From contig NZ_CP150291.1 in the NCBI RefSeq assembly GCF_038051985.1, positions 2,294,001-2,358,000 of the forward strand: a stretch of DNA of 64,000 nt. The letters are read 5' to 3'. Within the stretch, counting starts at the first letter, position 1. Each line of letters opens with the position of its first letter. Made by a program: the position numbers and the translations under genes. Below are positions 18,484-27,887 of this stretch, piece after piece. The notes beneath the pieces are model-generated. The model had not been told where the DNA came from. It searched no databases and saw nothing but the letters and a program-made list of their open reading frames with translations. The DNA comes from Solibacillus sp. FSL H8-0523 (GTDB lineage Bacteria; Bacillota; Bacilli; Bacillales_A; Planococcaceae).

Positions 18484-20232
18484 CTATTTTCCTTTCGGTT
18501 CAGCGTGCATGTCTTTAAAGTAACGTAAGCCAGGAGCCCACATATGTTTTACCGGGTCCACTTCTGCGTGAATGACCGTACATTTCCCTACTTCAATCGA
18601 CTTTTGTAATGCCTGTTCTAACTTCGTCGGATTGTCTACATACTCCCCATGTGCGCCCATTGCTTGTGCGAGTAAATCAAAGCGAATTTCACCTAAATCG
18701 GCGTTAATGCTTTCATGAGGATCCAACGTTTTCTTCCACATAGTTTTCAGTGGGCGTAGCGCGAAATGCTGATTCATTTTTACCATACCCCACTGTTTAT
18801 CACATAGGACGATGAATACAACATGTAAATTGTTGCGAATCGCTGTTTCGATTTCCTGTGGATGGAAGCCCATTGCGCCGTCTCCGATTATACAGACAAC
18901 AGGTTGGCCTGGCTTTGCGACTGCCGCGCCCATTGCTTGCCCAGGACCTGCACCAAGCATCCCGAATTTAAATGTAGAAAGCACCGGCATTTCATCGTTC
19001 ACTTCATAATAGAAGTTCGTCCAAATCGCGGTATTGCCGCCGTCAATGACAAGCGGTGTATTTTTCGGGAATGCCTTTTGCGCGTAATACGGAATTTGTG
19101 CCGGGTTCATCGGTACATTTTTATCAGCTAAATGCTCATCTAGCTTTTTACGATGCGCTTTCTTCGTTGCTAGATGCTTTTGAATCAGTTGCTCGCGGTG
19201 CGTATCCATTGAAGGCGCAACATCACTTTCAAGCTCTAGTAACAGCTGCGCTAAAAATGATTTAATGTCTGCTTGAACAAGGAGTTCGGCTGGTTTATTG
19301 GCCCCTAAAATACCTGGCTCTAAATCTACTTGAATGACGGTTTGCTGTGCATTCCAGTACGGCGCTTTCCCCCACCAATCGGTTTCCCCTACGCGTGATC
19401 CGAGAATGAGCACGACATCTGCATCATTACGTACATTGTTATTTGCTTCGATATGCACCATTGGCATCATTAAATCATGCGTTTCACTCATCGCCCCGCG
19501 CCCTGCCCAGCTTGTTGTGACCATGGCATTGAGCTTTGTCGCAACTTCGGTTAATTCCTGCTTGGCTCCTGCATGGATCACGCCACTTCCTGCATGAATA
19601 ATTGGGAAGTTCGCAGACTTTAGTAGCTCTGCTGTACGCTTCACTTGATAATCTGACGCTTTTGGTAGCTCCATCATGCGGTATTGTGACGGCTCCCAAA
19701 AATTGATGTCACAATTTTGCTTACTATTTAAGATGTTTTCAGGAATGTCTAGATGAACGACACCTGGACGACCTTCATAGCATTTTCGTAGCGCCATACG
19801 CAGCATTTCGGGAATGCGGTCAAATGATGGTACCGCTTCACTCCACTTCGCAAACTGCTTAATCGTTCCTGTTTGATCAAAGCACTGGTATGTGCCTCCG
19901 CGGTCTGGGTACATTATTCCGGTACGGCGTGCACTCGTGATACACAGTACACGATTTCCTTCCGCTTCTTCGACAACAAGTCCAGGTAAAATGTTGGCAA
20001 CACCTGGTCCGTTACTTGCCATACATACCCCTAATTTATTTGTCACACGTGCATAAGCGCCTGCCATATGTGCGGCACTCGTTTCATGACGTGGTGAAAT
20101 TAAACGAATATCATGTTTTTGTAAATTTGAATAAAAGCCAAAATACGTGCCATCAATAATGCCAAAAACGTTGTCTACCCCTTCTTTTGCCAACATTTTT
20201 GCGATTACTTCTCCACCTGTTAGTTGTACCAT
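18484..20232 (-). CDS. Thiamine pyrophosphate-dependent enzyme (acetolactate synthase-like)
   Basis: The 582-residue protein has the three-domain layout of the ALS/POX family. The catalytic glutamate is in SPRHETSAAHMAGAYAR near residue 51, the central Rossmann-like domain spans about 195-330 (FPIIHAGSGV), and the TPP-Mg motif GDGAMGFHPQEIETAIRNN is near 445. Relatives include acetolactate synthase, glyoxylate carboligase, sulfoacetaldehyde acetyltransferase and 2-keto acid decarboxylases. The exact reaction cannot be read from the motifs. No ilvN-type regulatory subunit gene is nearby, which argues against branched-chain synthesis. It overlaps the Fe-ADH gene by 13 bp. Confidence 0.88.
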   Translation of the reverse strand: MVQLTGGEVIAKMLAKEGVDNVFGIIDGTYFGFYSNLQKHDIRLISPRHETSAAHMAGAYARVTNKLGVCMASNGPGVANILPGLVVEEAEGNRVLCITSARRTGIMYPDRGGTYQCFDQTGTIKQFAKWSEAVPSFDRIPEMLRMALRKCYEGRPGVVHLDIPENILNSKQNCDINFWEPSQYRMMELPKASDYQVKRTAELLKSANFPIIHAGSGVIHAGAKQELTEVATKLNAMVTTSWAGRGAMSETHDLMMPMVHIEANNNVRNDADVVLILGSRVGETDWWGKAPYWNAQQTVIQVDLEPGILGANKPAELLVQADIKSFLAQLLLELESDVAPSMDTHREQLIQKHLATKKAHRKKLDEHLADKNVPMNPAQIPYYAQKAFPKNTPLVIDGGNTAIWTNFYYEVNDEMPVLSTFKFGMLGAGPGQAMGAAVAKPGQPVVCIIGDGAMGFHPQEIETAIRNNLHVVFIVLCDKQWGMVKMNQHFALRPLKTMWKKTLDPHESINADLGEIRFDLLAQAMGAHGEYVDNPTKLEQALQKSIEVGKCTVIHAEVDPVKHMWAPGLRYFKDMHAEPKGK

Positions 20233-21368
20233 GCGAAATCCCCCTTATGTTGTAAACGCTTTCTTAACTGAATAAATAATTGCTCGATTTGCTGCGCGGT
20301 TGGTACTTGGCGATTTGTTAAAATTCCGTTGCCATTCAGCGCGCTGTTTGTCATGTCTTTGATTGTCTCTACTGTTAATTGGTCAACGACGTTCTTTGCA
20401 CTTTGCCAAACGCCAAATTGGTCGTTTAATCCTTGCAAATAGAGGATAAGCTGCTCGCCCTGTTCAAGACCGATTTGCTCGGCGATTTCGTCGTAGCGTT
20501 CACGGCAACTTTCCATACTATATTCCACGACAAATGGGTGCATGAGCGCGACACTTTGCCCGTGTGGTAAATGAAATTTCGTGCCGAGTGCGCGTCCTGT
20601 GGCATGCGCTAAATTCGTCGAGGCATTTGAAAAAGCGATCCCCGCATAAAAGCTACCGAGTAACATCCCTTCACGTGCTGCGAGATTGTGTGGCTCTTCG
20701 TAAACAACTTCTATATGATCTGTCAGGAGCCTCACTGCTTCCAGTGCATAAAAATCACTGAGTGGCGTCGCATTTGTTGAGACAAACGCTTCAATCGCAT
20801 GGGTCAGCGCGTCTAGCCCTGTAAATGCTGTAACACTTTTTGGTACGTTTGCAGTTAGGATTGCATCAAGAATGACCACATCTGGGATCAGTGCTGGATG
20901 CCCTGGATTTAGTTTCATGCCCTTTTCTTCATCAATAATGACCGTTACCATCGTCGCTTCAGAACCCGTTCCTGCTGTAGTCGGTACGGCAACGAGTGGT
21001 AAACGCTCAATTCTTTTTGTCGTAGCAATTTCTGATAACGTTAACTCGGGCATTTTTGCTAGCACCGCTAATGCTTTTGCTAAGTCCATCACGCTACCGC
21101 CACCAATCGCGATGACCCCATCACATTGCTCAGACATGAGATGCTGAAGTGCAACTTGTAACATCGTTGTCGTTGGTTCCCCTTTTGGCATTCCGTAAAA
21201 TACGGCTTGTGTAAACTGCGCTTGAAGTGTAGTTAAGCGCTGTCCGACCGCACTCTTACTATAAAGTACAAAGGCTTTTTTCATGTGCAAACCTTCAGCA
21301 ATTTCCACTAGCTCATCCACGCGATTTTGTCCTAATCGCACCTCTTTTGGTAAAAAAAGATTGCCCAC
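20220..21368 (-). CDS. Iron-containing alcohol dehydrogenase
   Basis: The 382-residue protein is a group III Fe-ADH. The NAD-binding motif GGGSVMDLAKA is near residue 94, the family signature region VPTTAGTGSEATMV near 138, and the metal ligands are expected in DALTHAIEAF (near 190-200) and in HATGRALGTKFHLPHGQSVA (near 255-275). It interconverts an alcohol and an aldehyde or ketone. It starts at a GTG (21368) that follows GGGGGAA in the 3-bp gap after the GntR gene. Co-transcription with a TPP enzyme suggests that one produces an aldehyde for the other. Confidence 0.9.
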   Translation of the reverse strand: MGNLFLPKEVRLGQNRVDELVEIAEGLHMKKAFVLYSKSAVGQRLTTLQAQFTQAVFYGMPKGEPTTTMLQVALQHLMSEQCDGVIAIGGGSVMDLAKALAVLAKMPELTLSEIATTKRIERLPLVAVPTTAGTGSEATMVTVIIDEEKGMKLNPGHPALIPDVVILDAILTANVPKSVTAFTGLDALTHAIEAFVSTNATPLSDFYALEAVRLLTDHIEVVYEEPHNLAAREGMLLGSFYAGIAFSNASTNLAHATGRALGTKFHLPHGQSVALMHPFVVEYSMESCRERYDEIAEQIGLEQGEQLILYLQGLNDQFGVWQSAKNVVDQLTVETIKDMTNSALNGNGILTNRQVPTAQQIEQLFIQLRKRLQHKGDFAWYN

Positions 21369-21371
21369 TCC

Positions 21372-22097
21372 TTAATTCCCCCTCATCGCACGCTTTGTTT
21401 TTAGCTTTAATGAATATAATTCTGGATGAAATAAGCTCTCGTAATATTCAATGACTTGCCCGTTACGTCCGAGTAACACACGCTCCACACATAGCGCATT
21501 TGTGTGTGGTGTTAGCTGTAAATATTGCGCATCGTCTTTTGAAATTTCGCGACAGCGAATCGTTTGCTCTGCCTCAACGATCGCGATGTTTAGTTCATTT
21601 TCAATCAAATCATAAATCGTTGCCTCATCTAAATTGTAGCGGGCAATTTCTTGACCGAGCTGCGGTGTGTAATAATGGCGCTCAATCGCGATTGGAATTT
21701 GGTTCGCGGTACGAAGTCGGGCAATCATAAACAGCTCAGACTGCTGCAACACCTTGTTTCCGTAATCAAAATCGCGGATTGTTTCAGCACTTAGTAGCTT
21801 CGCACCAGGCTTCATACCCATTTGTCTTACAGTTTCAGTAAAGCTATTCAGCGTATTCAACCAATCGTGCAGCGCCTTGTTCGTTGTAATAAATGTCCCT
21901 TTGCCATGAATTTTTTGCAGTACCCCTTCTTGCACAAGATGATTGACCGATTCCCTGACTGTGGAACGACTGACTGAAAAGCGCTCCATCAATTCGCGTT
22001 CACTCGGAATTTTTTCAACAAAATTCCCTTCCACAATTTCATTTTTAATAAAGTCCTTTAACTGAATGTGTAGTGGTATTGGACTTTCAAAATTCAT
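21372..22097 (-). CDS. GntR/HutC-family transcriptional regulator
   Basis: This 241-residue regulator has an N-terminal winged helix-turn-helix (PSERELMERFSVSRSTVRES near residue 34; KIHGKGTFIT as the wing) and a C-terminal UTRA ligand-binding domain (about 90-235). UTRA repressors are released by a metabolite of the pathway they control. The ATG at 22097 is preferred to the adjacent TTG because of its distance from GGGGTG. It is the first gene of the operon and probably represses the operon through the repeat-rich site just upstream. Confidence 0.92.
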   Translation of the reverse strand: MNFESPIPLHIQLKDFIKNEIVEGNFVEKIPSERELMERFSVSRSTVRESVNHLVQEGVLQKIHGKGTFITTNKALHDWLNTLNSFTETVRQMGMKPGAKLLSAETIRDFDYGNKVLQQSELFMIARLRTANQIPIAIERHYYTPQLGQEIARYNLDEATIYDLIENELNIAIVEAEQTIRCREISKDDAQYLQLTPHTNALCVERVLLGRNGQVIEYYESLFHPELYSLKLKTKRAMRGN

Positions 22098-22114
22098 CAA
22101 CTCATCACCCCTAT

Positions 22115-22150
22115 TGGTCCGAACATCATAACGTCATAACGTCCGTACCA
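22115..22150. promoter_or_regulatory. Candidate GntR operator
   Basis: Just before the regulator gene, ATAACGTC occurs twice in direct tandem (22128-22135, 22136-22143). It is bracketed by GGTCCGAAC on one side and the near-complement GTCCGTACC on the other (7 of 9 positions). This is a plausible self-regulatory site; no binding data. Confidence 0.45.
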
Positions 22151-22331
22151 GTTGTTCGATATTGGCTTGATTATACTGGGCAGAAAATCAAATTACAATT
22201 TAAATTTCTGAATATTCTAATATATGATTTTGAAATACTATTTTAACGTAGTTTGTTAATCCGATTTACTGAGTGTTTGTGTTTAAAATTTCTATTTTGA
22301 CATTACAATCATTCAAAAAATTTTTTTCGAC

Positions 22332-22363
22332 AAAGAAAAAAAGCCATGAAGAGATCATGACTT
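22332..22363 (-). terminator. Terminator of the DMT transporter gene
   Basis: AAGCCATGA and TCATGACTT pair (one G-U) and are followed on the minus transcript by a long U-run. Confidence 0.75.
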
Positions 22364-22372
22364 TAAAAACGG

Positions 22373-23248
22373 TTATGCTGTTTGGACGAGCCTTTTCGTT
22401 TTAGGTGGTGTATAGTTTGCCGCTAACACCCCGGCAAAAATAAACAACGCACCGATTATTTCCTGGTTGTCCATACGTTCGCCTAAAAATGCAAAGGCAA
22501 ACATCGCGGCAAAGATTGGTTCTAATGAGAAAATAAATCCAGTTGAAACAGCGGACGTGTGCTGTTGTGCAATCGATTGGACGATGATCGCAAAGGCCGA
22601 ACAGAAAATCGCCAGCATAATCAACGACCCCCAGCCTGCTGAAGTTTGCGGCAACACAAGCGGTTCGTTAATGAGTGCACCAATTAAGCTAAAGAAGCCG
22701 GTGAAAAACAATTGGTATACCCCAAGCTGTATACTATTGATCTTTTGCACAAATTGGTTATTCAATATAATATGTACGGCGTATAAAAAGGCGGTAATTA
22801 AACACAACACCATCCCGACACTGACAGAAAATGAGCCCTTTAACGAAAATAAGGCTAACCCCATTAATGTGACAACGCCACCAATAACAATTTGGCGTGA
22901 AGGCAGTTTACGTGTAATACCTATCATGAGCATCGGTACAATAATAACCGTTGTGGCAATCAAAAAACCCGCAACGGACGCTTCTGTAACGCGTAGTGCA
23001 TAGGCAAATAAAATACAGACAACTGCCATTAAGAATCCTTGCACGGCACTAGCCAAAATCGTTTCCTTATTCGTCTTTTTAATTTGCTTCCAAAAGACAA
23101 GGGCTGTAATGAAAAATGCTAATAAAAAACGGTACGCAATTAGCGTAAACGGTGCTAACTCTGCTACTGCTGTTTTGGTAAATAAATACGAAGCTCCCCA
23201 TGCAACCGTGACCAGCACTAATAGGAAGTTTGCTTTTTTAATACTCAT
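22373..23248 (-). CDS. EamA/DMT family transporter
   Basis: The 291-residue protein has ten hydrophobic segments in two EamA repeats of about 135 residues each; both end in similar glycine-proline patterns (ALFSLKGSF and LFIFAGVLAANYTPP). The drug/metabolite transporter superfamily mostly exports amino acids and other metabolites. The start at 23248 (MSIKKANF) is preferred to one six codons upstream because of GAAGGAG at the right distance. The cargo is unknown. Confidence 0.88.
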   Translation of the reverse strand: MSIKKANFLLVLVTVAWGASYLFTKTAVAELAPFTLIAYRFLLAFFITALVFWKQIKKTNKETILASAVQGFLMAVVCILFAYALRVTEASVAGFLIATTVIIVPMLMIGITRKLPSRQIVIGGVVTLMGLALFSLKGSFSVSVGMVLCLITAFLYAVHIILNNQFVQKINSIQLGVYQLFFTGFFSLIGALINEPLVLPQTSAGWGSLIMLAIFCSAFAIIVQSIAQQHTSAVSTGFIFSLEPIFAAMFAFAFLGERMDNQEIIGALFIFAGVLAANYTPPKTKRLVQTA

Positions 23249-23465
23249 GCTGCTACTCCTTCTCAAATATCCGAATAACTACGGAAATAATTCGCTACGC
23301 TAAATCAATAAACTGTTCCCATCATAGCAAGTTTTTCGGGTGGCGAATAATCTTTTTTTTAACCAGAAGAAGTGGAATCTAGGTATTGGTCAAAAGTTTA
23401 GAAAAATTGAAGAAATACGAGCAAAATTGTTAGAAAGTTAGGTTTCTCTATTTTCGCTAAAAAGC

Positions 23466-23500
23466 ACAAAAAAGCTGTACGGACACGATCCCGTACAGCT
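23466..23500 (-). terminator. Terminator of the amino-acid permease gene
   Basis: AGCTGTACGG and CCGTACAGCT form a perfect 10-bp stem with a 7-base loop, and the minus transcript ends in UUUUUUG. Confidence 0.85.
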
Positions 23501-23505
23501 CCTCA

Positions 23506-24858
23506 TTATTTTTTACGCATGAAGTATAGAACAAACAGCATCACAAACCAAATTGGTGTTAATAGTAATGCCATACGCGTTGCTTCAGAAACCGCCATTA
23601 CCACTAATAAAAACGCAAAGAATGCTAATACGACATAGTTGATAAATGGTGTTAATGGTGCTTTAAAGTGCGATGCTTTGTGCAATTCTGGGTGACGCTT
23701 TTTGTAGATGATATGTGAGATCAAAATAATGCTCCATACCCAAATAAAGCAGATTGCACTGATCGTCGTTACCACACTAAATGCATTTTCGGGCATTAAA
23801 TAGCTTAGTAACGCACCGATTGAAACCACAATCGCCGATAACACCAAACCGTTTTGTGGGACAGCATTTTTGTTTAATTTCGCCATAGATGCCGGCGCTT
23901 GCTTGTTTTTCCCTAAGCTAAATAGCATACGGCTCGTTGAGAATAAGCCACTGTTACCAGCTGATGCTGCTGACGTTAACACAACAAAGTTAATTAAACC
24001 TGCTGCAACTGGAATCCCTACTAATGCAAACACTTGCACGAATGGTGAGCTCTCAGCGCTTAGCGTATCCCATGGGTTGATTGTTAAAATTACAAATAAT
24101 GCCCCTACGTAGAATAATAAAATACGTAATGGAATTTTGTTAATCGCTGAAGGAATATTTTTTTGCGGATTCGCTGTTTCTGCAGCCGAAACCCCAACTA
24201 ACTCTACCCCAACAAAGGCGAAGACGACCATTTGGAAGGCCATTAAGAAGCCAAATGCACCGTTCGGGAATAACCCTCCGTGCTCCCAAAGATTCGATAC
24301 CGCTACTTTCCCTGAATCTGTTTCAAAGCCAATAACTAGTAACACAATACCGATTGCGATTAATGCAACAATCGTAATAATTTTAATTAAGGCGAACCAG
24401 AATTCGAGTTCCCCAAATAGTTTCACCGTTAATAAATTCAGTGCTAATAACACAACTAAACAGATGATTGCTGGTACCCATTGCGGGATATCAAACCAGT
24501 ACTGCGTGTACATCCCGACCGCGATAATGTCAGCCATTGCGGTCATGATCCAGCAAAACCAATACGTCCAGCCGGTTACATAGCCTGCCCAGTCTCCTAA
24601 ATATTCTGTGGCAAATTCCGTAAATGAAGAATAGCCGCCTTTTGATAGTAATAACTCCCCTAACGCACGCATGACGAAGAAAATGGCAATACCTACGATT
24701 AAGTAAGCTAAAATGATTGATGGCCCTGCGAGTGCAATCGCTTTACCTGACCCTAAAAACAGCCCCGTTCCGATTGTTCCACCAATCGCAATCAATTGTA
24801 CATGACGGTTTTTTAGGTCGCGCTTTAATTCATGTTGTTCCAAGACGATTTCCTCCAA
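23506..24858 (-). CDS. APC family amino-acid permease, glycine-riboswitch controlled
   Basis: The 450-residue protein has twelve hydrophobic segments. The family motif GGTIGTGLFLGSGKAIALAGP at the first segment and MRALGELLLSKGGYSSFTEF near residue 64 are typical of the amino acid transporter (AAT) group that includes CycA. CycA-type proteins carry D-serine, D-alanine and glycine. A glycine riboswitch lies in its 5' leader, so glycine is the most likely physiological cargo. Because many such permeases also act in alanine uptake, the exact range is not settled. It is a single gene with its own terminator. Confidence 0.92.
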   Translation of the reverse strand: MEEIVLEQHELKRDLKNRHVQLIAIGGTIGTGLFLGSGKAIALAGPSIILAYLIVGIAIFFVMRALGELLLSKGGYSSFTEFATEYLGDWAGYVTGWTYWFCWIMTAMADIIAVGMYTQYWFDIPQWVPAIICLVVLLALNLLTVKLFGELEFWFALIKIITIVALIAIGIVLLVIGFETDSGKVAVSNLWEHGGLFPNGAFGFLMAFQMVVFAFVGVELVGVSAAETANPQKNIPSAINKIPLRILLFYVGALFVILTINPWDTLSAESSPFVQVFALVGIPVAAGLINFVVLTSAASAGNSGLFSTSRMLFSLGKNKQAPASMAKLNKNAVPQNGLVLSAIVVSIGALLSYLMPENAFSVVTTISAICFIWVWSIILISHIIYKKRHPELHKASHFKAPLTPFINYVVLAFFAFLLVVMAVSEATRMALLLTPIWFVMLFVLYFMRKK

Positions 24859-24931
24859 AGGTTTTATTTACGTACCGCTTTTGCAGCCCGAAATAATAGA
24901 TATCTTCGCGGTTCATCAAGTGAATTTTCTG

Positions 24932-24967
24932 AAAATAAAAAAGGGACTAGTAAATACACTAGTCCCT
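24932..24967 (-). terminator. Riboswitch expression-platform terminator
   Basis: AGGGACTAGT and ACTAGTCCCT form a perfect 10-bp stem, followed on the minus transcript by a U-rich tract. It lies between the glycine aptamer and the permease start and is probably the switch output. Confidence 0.8.
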
Positions 24968-24989
24968 GTATACGTAAGAATAACAACGT

Positions 24990-25078
24990 CTCTCATTACT
25001 CTTCTGTCCTTTTGCCTGAGATTATGAACCCTTCGGCGACGCATTTAGCGCTCTCTCCAGAAACTGCTCCCGTCTGTA
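24990..25078 (-). promoter_or_regulatory. Glycine riboswitch (gcvT-type aptamer)
   Basis: Read on the minus strand, the leader contains TCTGGAGAGAG, then CGTCGCCGAAGGGT, and then CTCAGGCAAAAGGACAGA, the conserved core of glycine aptamers. Only one full aptamer is obvious. The 25080-25190 part has a partial, less conserved stretch (GATGCCTGAAGC) that may be a remnant of a first aptamer or a ghost stem. The 516-bp gap from 24859 to 25374 is otherwise empty apart from the two terminators. Confidence 0.9.
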
Positions 25079-25303
25079 GTGTGATCCACAGCGATCTTCG
25101 CTTGATTATTATGTAGTTGTACAATTTGCTTCAGGCATCTTCCATCTGCAAAATTGCTTCGCGTTCAATACTATTATTGTACAATAACTAATACTAGCAC
25201 GATTCACCGATATTACAACAACACATCACACCAGCAGAACAAGAAAACAAGCAAAACCACTTCATTTCTAACATTATCACTTCAAATTAAAGAATTATTG
25301 CTC

Positions 25304-25351
25304 ACAAAAAAATGTCACATGTGATATAACTTCCATCCGTTCACATGTAAC
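25304..25351 (-). terminator. Terminator of the lipoprotein gene
   Basis: GTCACATGTGA and TCACATGTAAC pair (one G-U), with a run of seven U on the minus transcript. Confidence 0.75.
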
Positions 25352-25374
25352 ATCACTATGTCGCTGTCGCTTCT

Positions 25375-25902
25375 CTAAGGTAAAATCGATTGTTTTTCTA
25401 ATAACACCGTACCAGGAGCTGTTAATGTCCCTTTTGTCGCGCCAGTTTTTGGCATTTTCATGACATACGTATTTGACAGGGCGATTTCTGTACAAACGAG
25501 GTTTTTTTTGTTGCGCAGTTCTTCTGGGTAATTTAGCTCAACGTAAAGCGTATCTGCTTGTTGCGTCACTGTATCCACCACTAGGCCACAGCCATTCGAA
25601 TAAGCTGTCACAAAGAGTACCTCTTCTTTCTCAAAATCAACGTTGGGGATTGTCTCAAAATGGAAAATTTCTGCCCAAGATTGATACAGTGACTCCTTCT
25701 CTACGAGAGCCATCGAAATTCCTAGCTCGTGTGGTATGGAATCAAGATGCAACAAGAGCTCATAATCTAGTGCATTTTCGTTAGATGGCTCCTTTACCTC
25801 CTGATATCCATCGCCTGAAACGGGCTTCACTTGATCTGTCTTGTTACATGCAGTCAAACTCGCTACAAACAGTACCAATAACAGCACAAAAATCCTTTTC
25901 AT
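25375..25902 (-). CDS. Lipoprotein of unknown function
   Basis: This 175-residue protein has a lipoprotein signal peptide (MKRIFVLLLVLFVASLTAC) with the lipobox LTAC and cysteine 19. The ATG at 25902 follows AGGAGGT at a good spacing, so the longer frame that starts 16 codons upstream is rejected. The mature part is strand-rich with two more cysteines (NGCGLVV and NLVCTEI) that may form a disulfide outside the membrane. I do not recognise the family. Confidence 0.8.
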   Translation of the reverse strand: MKRIFVLLLVLFVASLTACNKTDQVKPVSGDGYQEVKEPSNENALDYELLLHLDSIPHELGISMALVEKESLYQSWAEIFHFETIPNVDFEKEEVLFVTAYSNGCGLVVDTVTQQADTLYVELNYPEELRNKKNLVCTEIALSNTYVMKMPKTGATKGTLTAPGTVLLEKQSILP

Positions 25903-26134
25903 AACAAATACCTCCTTCCCTTTTAATTCATTAGTCGTTTTTGCATCCATTTTGTTTCAAAAATCAAAAATCTAACATAAATTAATTATTTACACAAATC
26001 CCATTATTCTAAATCGTTGAGAATAACTCAAATTTCTAAATAATTTATATTTTACAAAATAGGTAATTCGACTAGTAATAGCCATTTATATAGTATAAAA
26101 TCCGTGATACACACTATTTCAAAAGGAGTATTAT

Positions 26135-27847
26135 ATGAGATTACTAAAAAATTTAAAAGTTTATCACAAATTATTACTAATTATTACAATCGGCATTCTC
26201 TTGGCAATTATGATTGCCGGTTTATCGTTTAAGCAAAGTCATTCGATGTCAAAAAACATCGAAGCCATTTACGAAGAAAAATTCATTCCAAATGACTGGT
26301 TAAGTAATGCCATCTCTGTAAACTTACGTATTAACTCGATTATTATCGAGATGATGAAAGCCACTTCAAAAAGTGAAAAAGAGGCATTATACAACGAGTT
26401 AAACACGGGTGTTGACCGCGTGTTAGATGAATTAGGTCAATACGATAAAATGGACTTAACTGATGAAGAACGACAAGGGTTAGCATCTTTTTATGATGCA
26501 GTAGAGCGTCTAACAGGTAAGCAAGATGAGGTCATTCGTTTAGCGTTAATTGGTGAAAATGACGCAGCGTATGCACTATTTAAAGACGGGGTTCAAACTT
26601 CGCGTGAAGATTTAATTACGGCACTGCAAAGCTTACAGCAGTTCAAGACAGAGCAAACAGAACAAATCGTTGCAGACAGTATTGCATCCGCTAATGCAAA
26701 TAACCGCAACAACATTATCATTAATATTATCGGGATAATTATTTTAGTGGCGTTAGGCTTAGCGATTTCTCGTATGGTCACAAAGCCATTAACGCAATTG
26801 CGAGAGCAATTAGAAAAAGTACAAAATGGCGATTTCACCGTTCGTGGTAGTTATCAGTCGAACGACGAAATCGGCCAATTAACACAGTCGTTCAATCACA
26901 CATTTGATTCACTTCGACTTGTGCTTGATAAAGTAAAGCAATCCTCAGAGCATGTCGACAATACGTCTCAAGAATTAATGGCCAATGTGTCACAGTCTAC
27001 TTCTGCTGCGGAGCATGTAGTTGCTTCGATCCAAGAAATTTCTTCTGGTGCAGAGCAGACACAATACCGCTTAGAGATAAATGCACCAATTATTGACCGC
27101 ATTGCCCAGAGCTTCTCTGCGATTCAGCAAAACATTCAAGCGGTTGAAACGATTGCGGGTGTTGCCATTCATGAGGCCAATCAAGGTGCGGTTATCGTTT
27201 CTGAAAACGTAAAACAAATGAAAAACATTAAAAATTCGATTCAGCAGTCAAATAGTGTTGTCCAAACGCTAGCAAACCAAGTTGGCGAAGTCGATGAAAT
27301 CTTAAAAGTAATCGATAGCATTTCACAGCAAACGAACCTTTTAGCGCTCAATGCAGCTATTGAAGCGGCACGTGCTGGCGACCATGGTAAAGGCTTTGCT
27401 GTTGTAGCAGATGAAGTGCGTAAACTAGCTGAGCAATCATTAGAGGCAACAAAATCAGTCGCACATATTTTATCAATTATTAAACAAGACACAGCCGAAT
27501 CAGTTCAAATTATGAATGTTGTAATTGGTGAAGCGGATAATGGTTTAGAAATTACCGAAACCACTGCAAAGAAATTCGATGATATTTTAGAAAACACCTC
27601 TGAAATCGCACCGGTTTTATCACAAGCAACGTCTTCTGTACAAAATATTGTAGGTGACTTCGATACATTTACAGGTAGCGCAGATACGATTTTATCAATC
27701 GCCATTAACAATGCGAAAAGTAGTGAAATGGTTTCTACTGCTTCGGAGCAACAAGCAGCGGCAATGGAAGATATGCATCAGTCAAGCCAAAGCTTAGCCA
27801 ATGTGGCAACCGAGTTAAATGACGTCGTGAAGAAATTTACATTATAA
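26135..27847 (+). CDS. Methyl-accepting chemotaxis protein (4HB-HAMP-MA)
   Basis: The 570-residue chemoreceptor has a membrane segment at about 14-32, a helical outside domain of the four-helix-bundle type to about 190, a second membrane segment at about 188-207, and a HAMP linker ([20 protein letters not shown]). A long signalling coiled coil follows, with the highly conserved tip [18 protein letters not shown] near residue 396. Its ligand is not evident. It acts at the cell pole with CheW and CheA. The gene has its own AAGGAG site and terminator. Confidence 0.95.
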   Translation: MRLLKNLKVYHKLLLIITIGILLAIMIAGLSFKQSHSMSKNIEAIYEEKFIPNDWLSNAISVNLRINSIIIEMMKATSKSEKEALYNELNTGVDRVLDELGQYDKMDLTDEERQGLASFYDAVERLTGKQDEVIRLALIGENDAAYALFKDGVQTSREDLITALQSLQQFKTEQTEQIVADSIASANANNRNNIIINIIGIIILVALGLAISRMVTKPLTQLREQLEKVQNGDFTVRGSYQSNDEIGQLTQSFNHTFDSLRLVLDKVKQSSEHVDNTSQELMANVSQSTSAAEHVVASIQEISSGAEQTQYRLEINAPIIDRIAQSFSAIQQNIQAVETIAGVAIHEANQGAVIVSENVKQMKNIKNSIQQSNSVVQTLANQVGEVDEILKVIDSISQQTNLLALNAAIEAARAGDHGKGFAVVADEVRKLAEQSLEATKSVAHILSIIKQDTAESVQIMNVVIGEADNGLEITETTAKKFDDILENTSEIAPVLSQATSSVQNIVGDFDTFTGSADTILSIAINNAKSSEMVSTASEQQAAAMEDMHQSSQSLANVATELNDVVKKFTL

Positions 27848-27850
27848 TAA

Positions 27851-27887
27851 AAAACGTGCTTGGGACATCAATCCAAGCACGTTTTTT
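27851..27887. terminator. Bidirectional terminator
   Basis: AAAACGTGCTTGG and CCAAGCACGTTTT form a strong stem with T-runs on both sides, between the convergent chemoreceptor and GNAT genes. Confidence 0.85.

Noticed and set aside
18484-20232. Biosynthetic acetolactate synthase (IlvB)
   Set aside because: No small subunit or ilv genes nearby; the operon with Fe-ADH, GntR and a transporter points to catabolism.
22467-23003. 178-codon open frame on the plus strand
   Set aside because: It lies antisense to the EamA transporter; the frame is open because of codon bias in the real gene, and it has no ribosome binding site.
24137-24583. 148-codon open frame on the plus strand
   Set aside because: Antisense shadow of the amino-acid permease, low-complexity and without a ribosome binding site.
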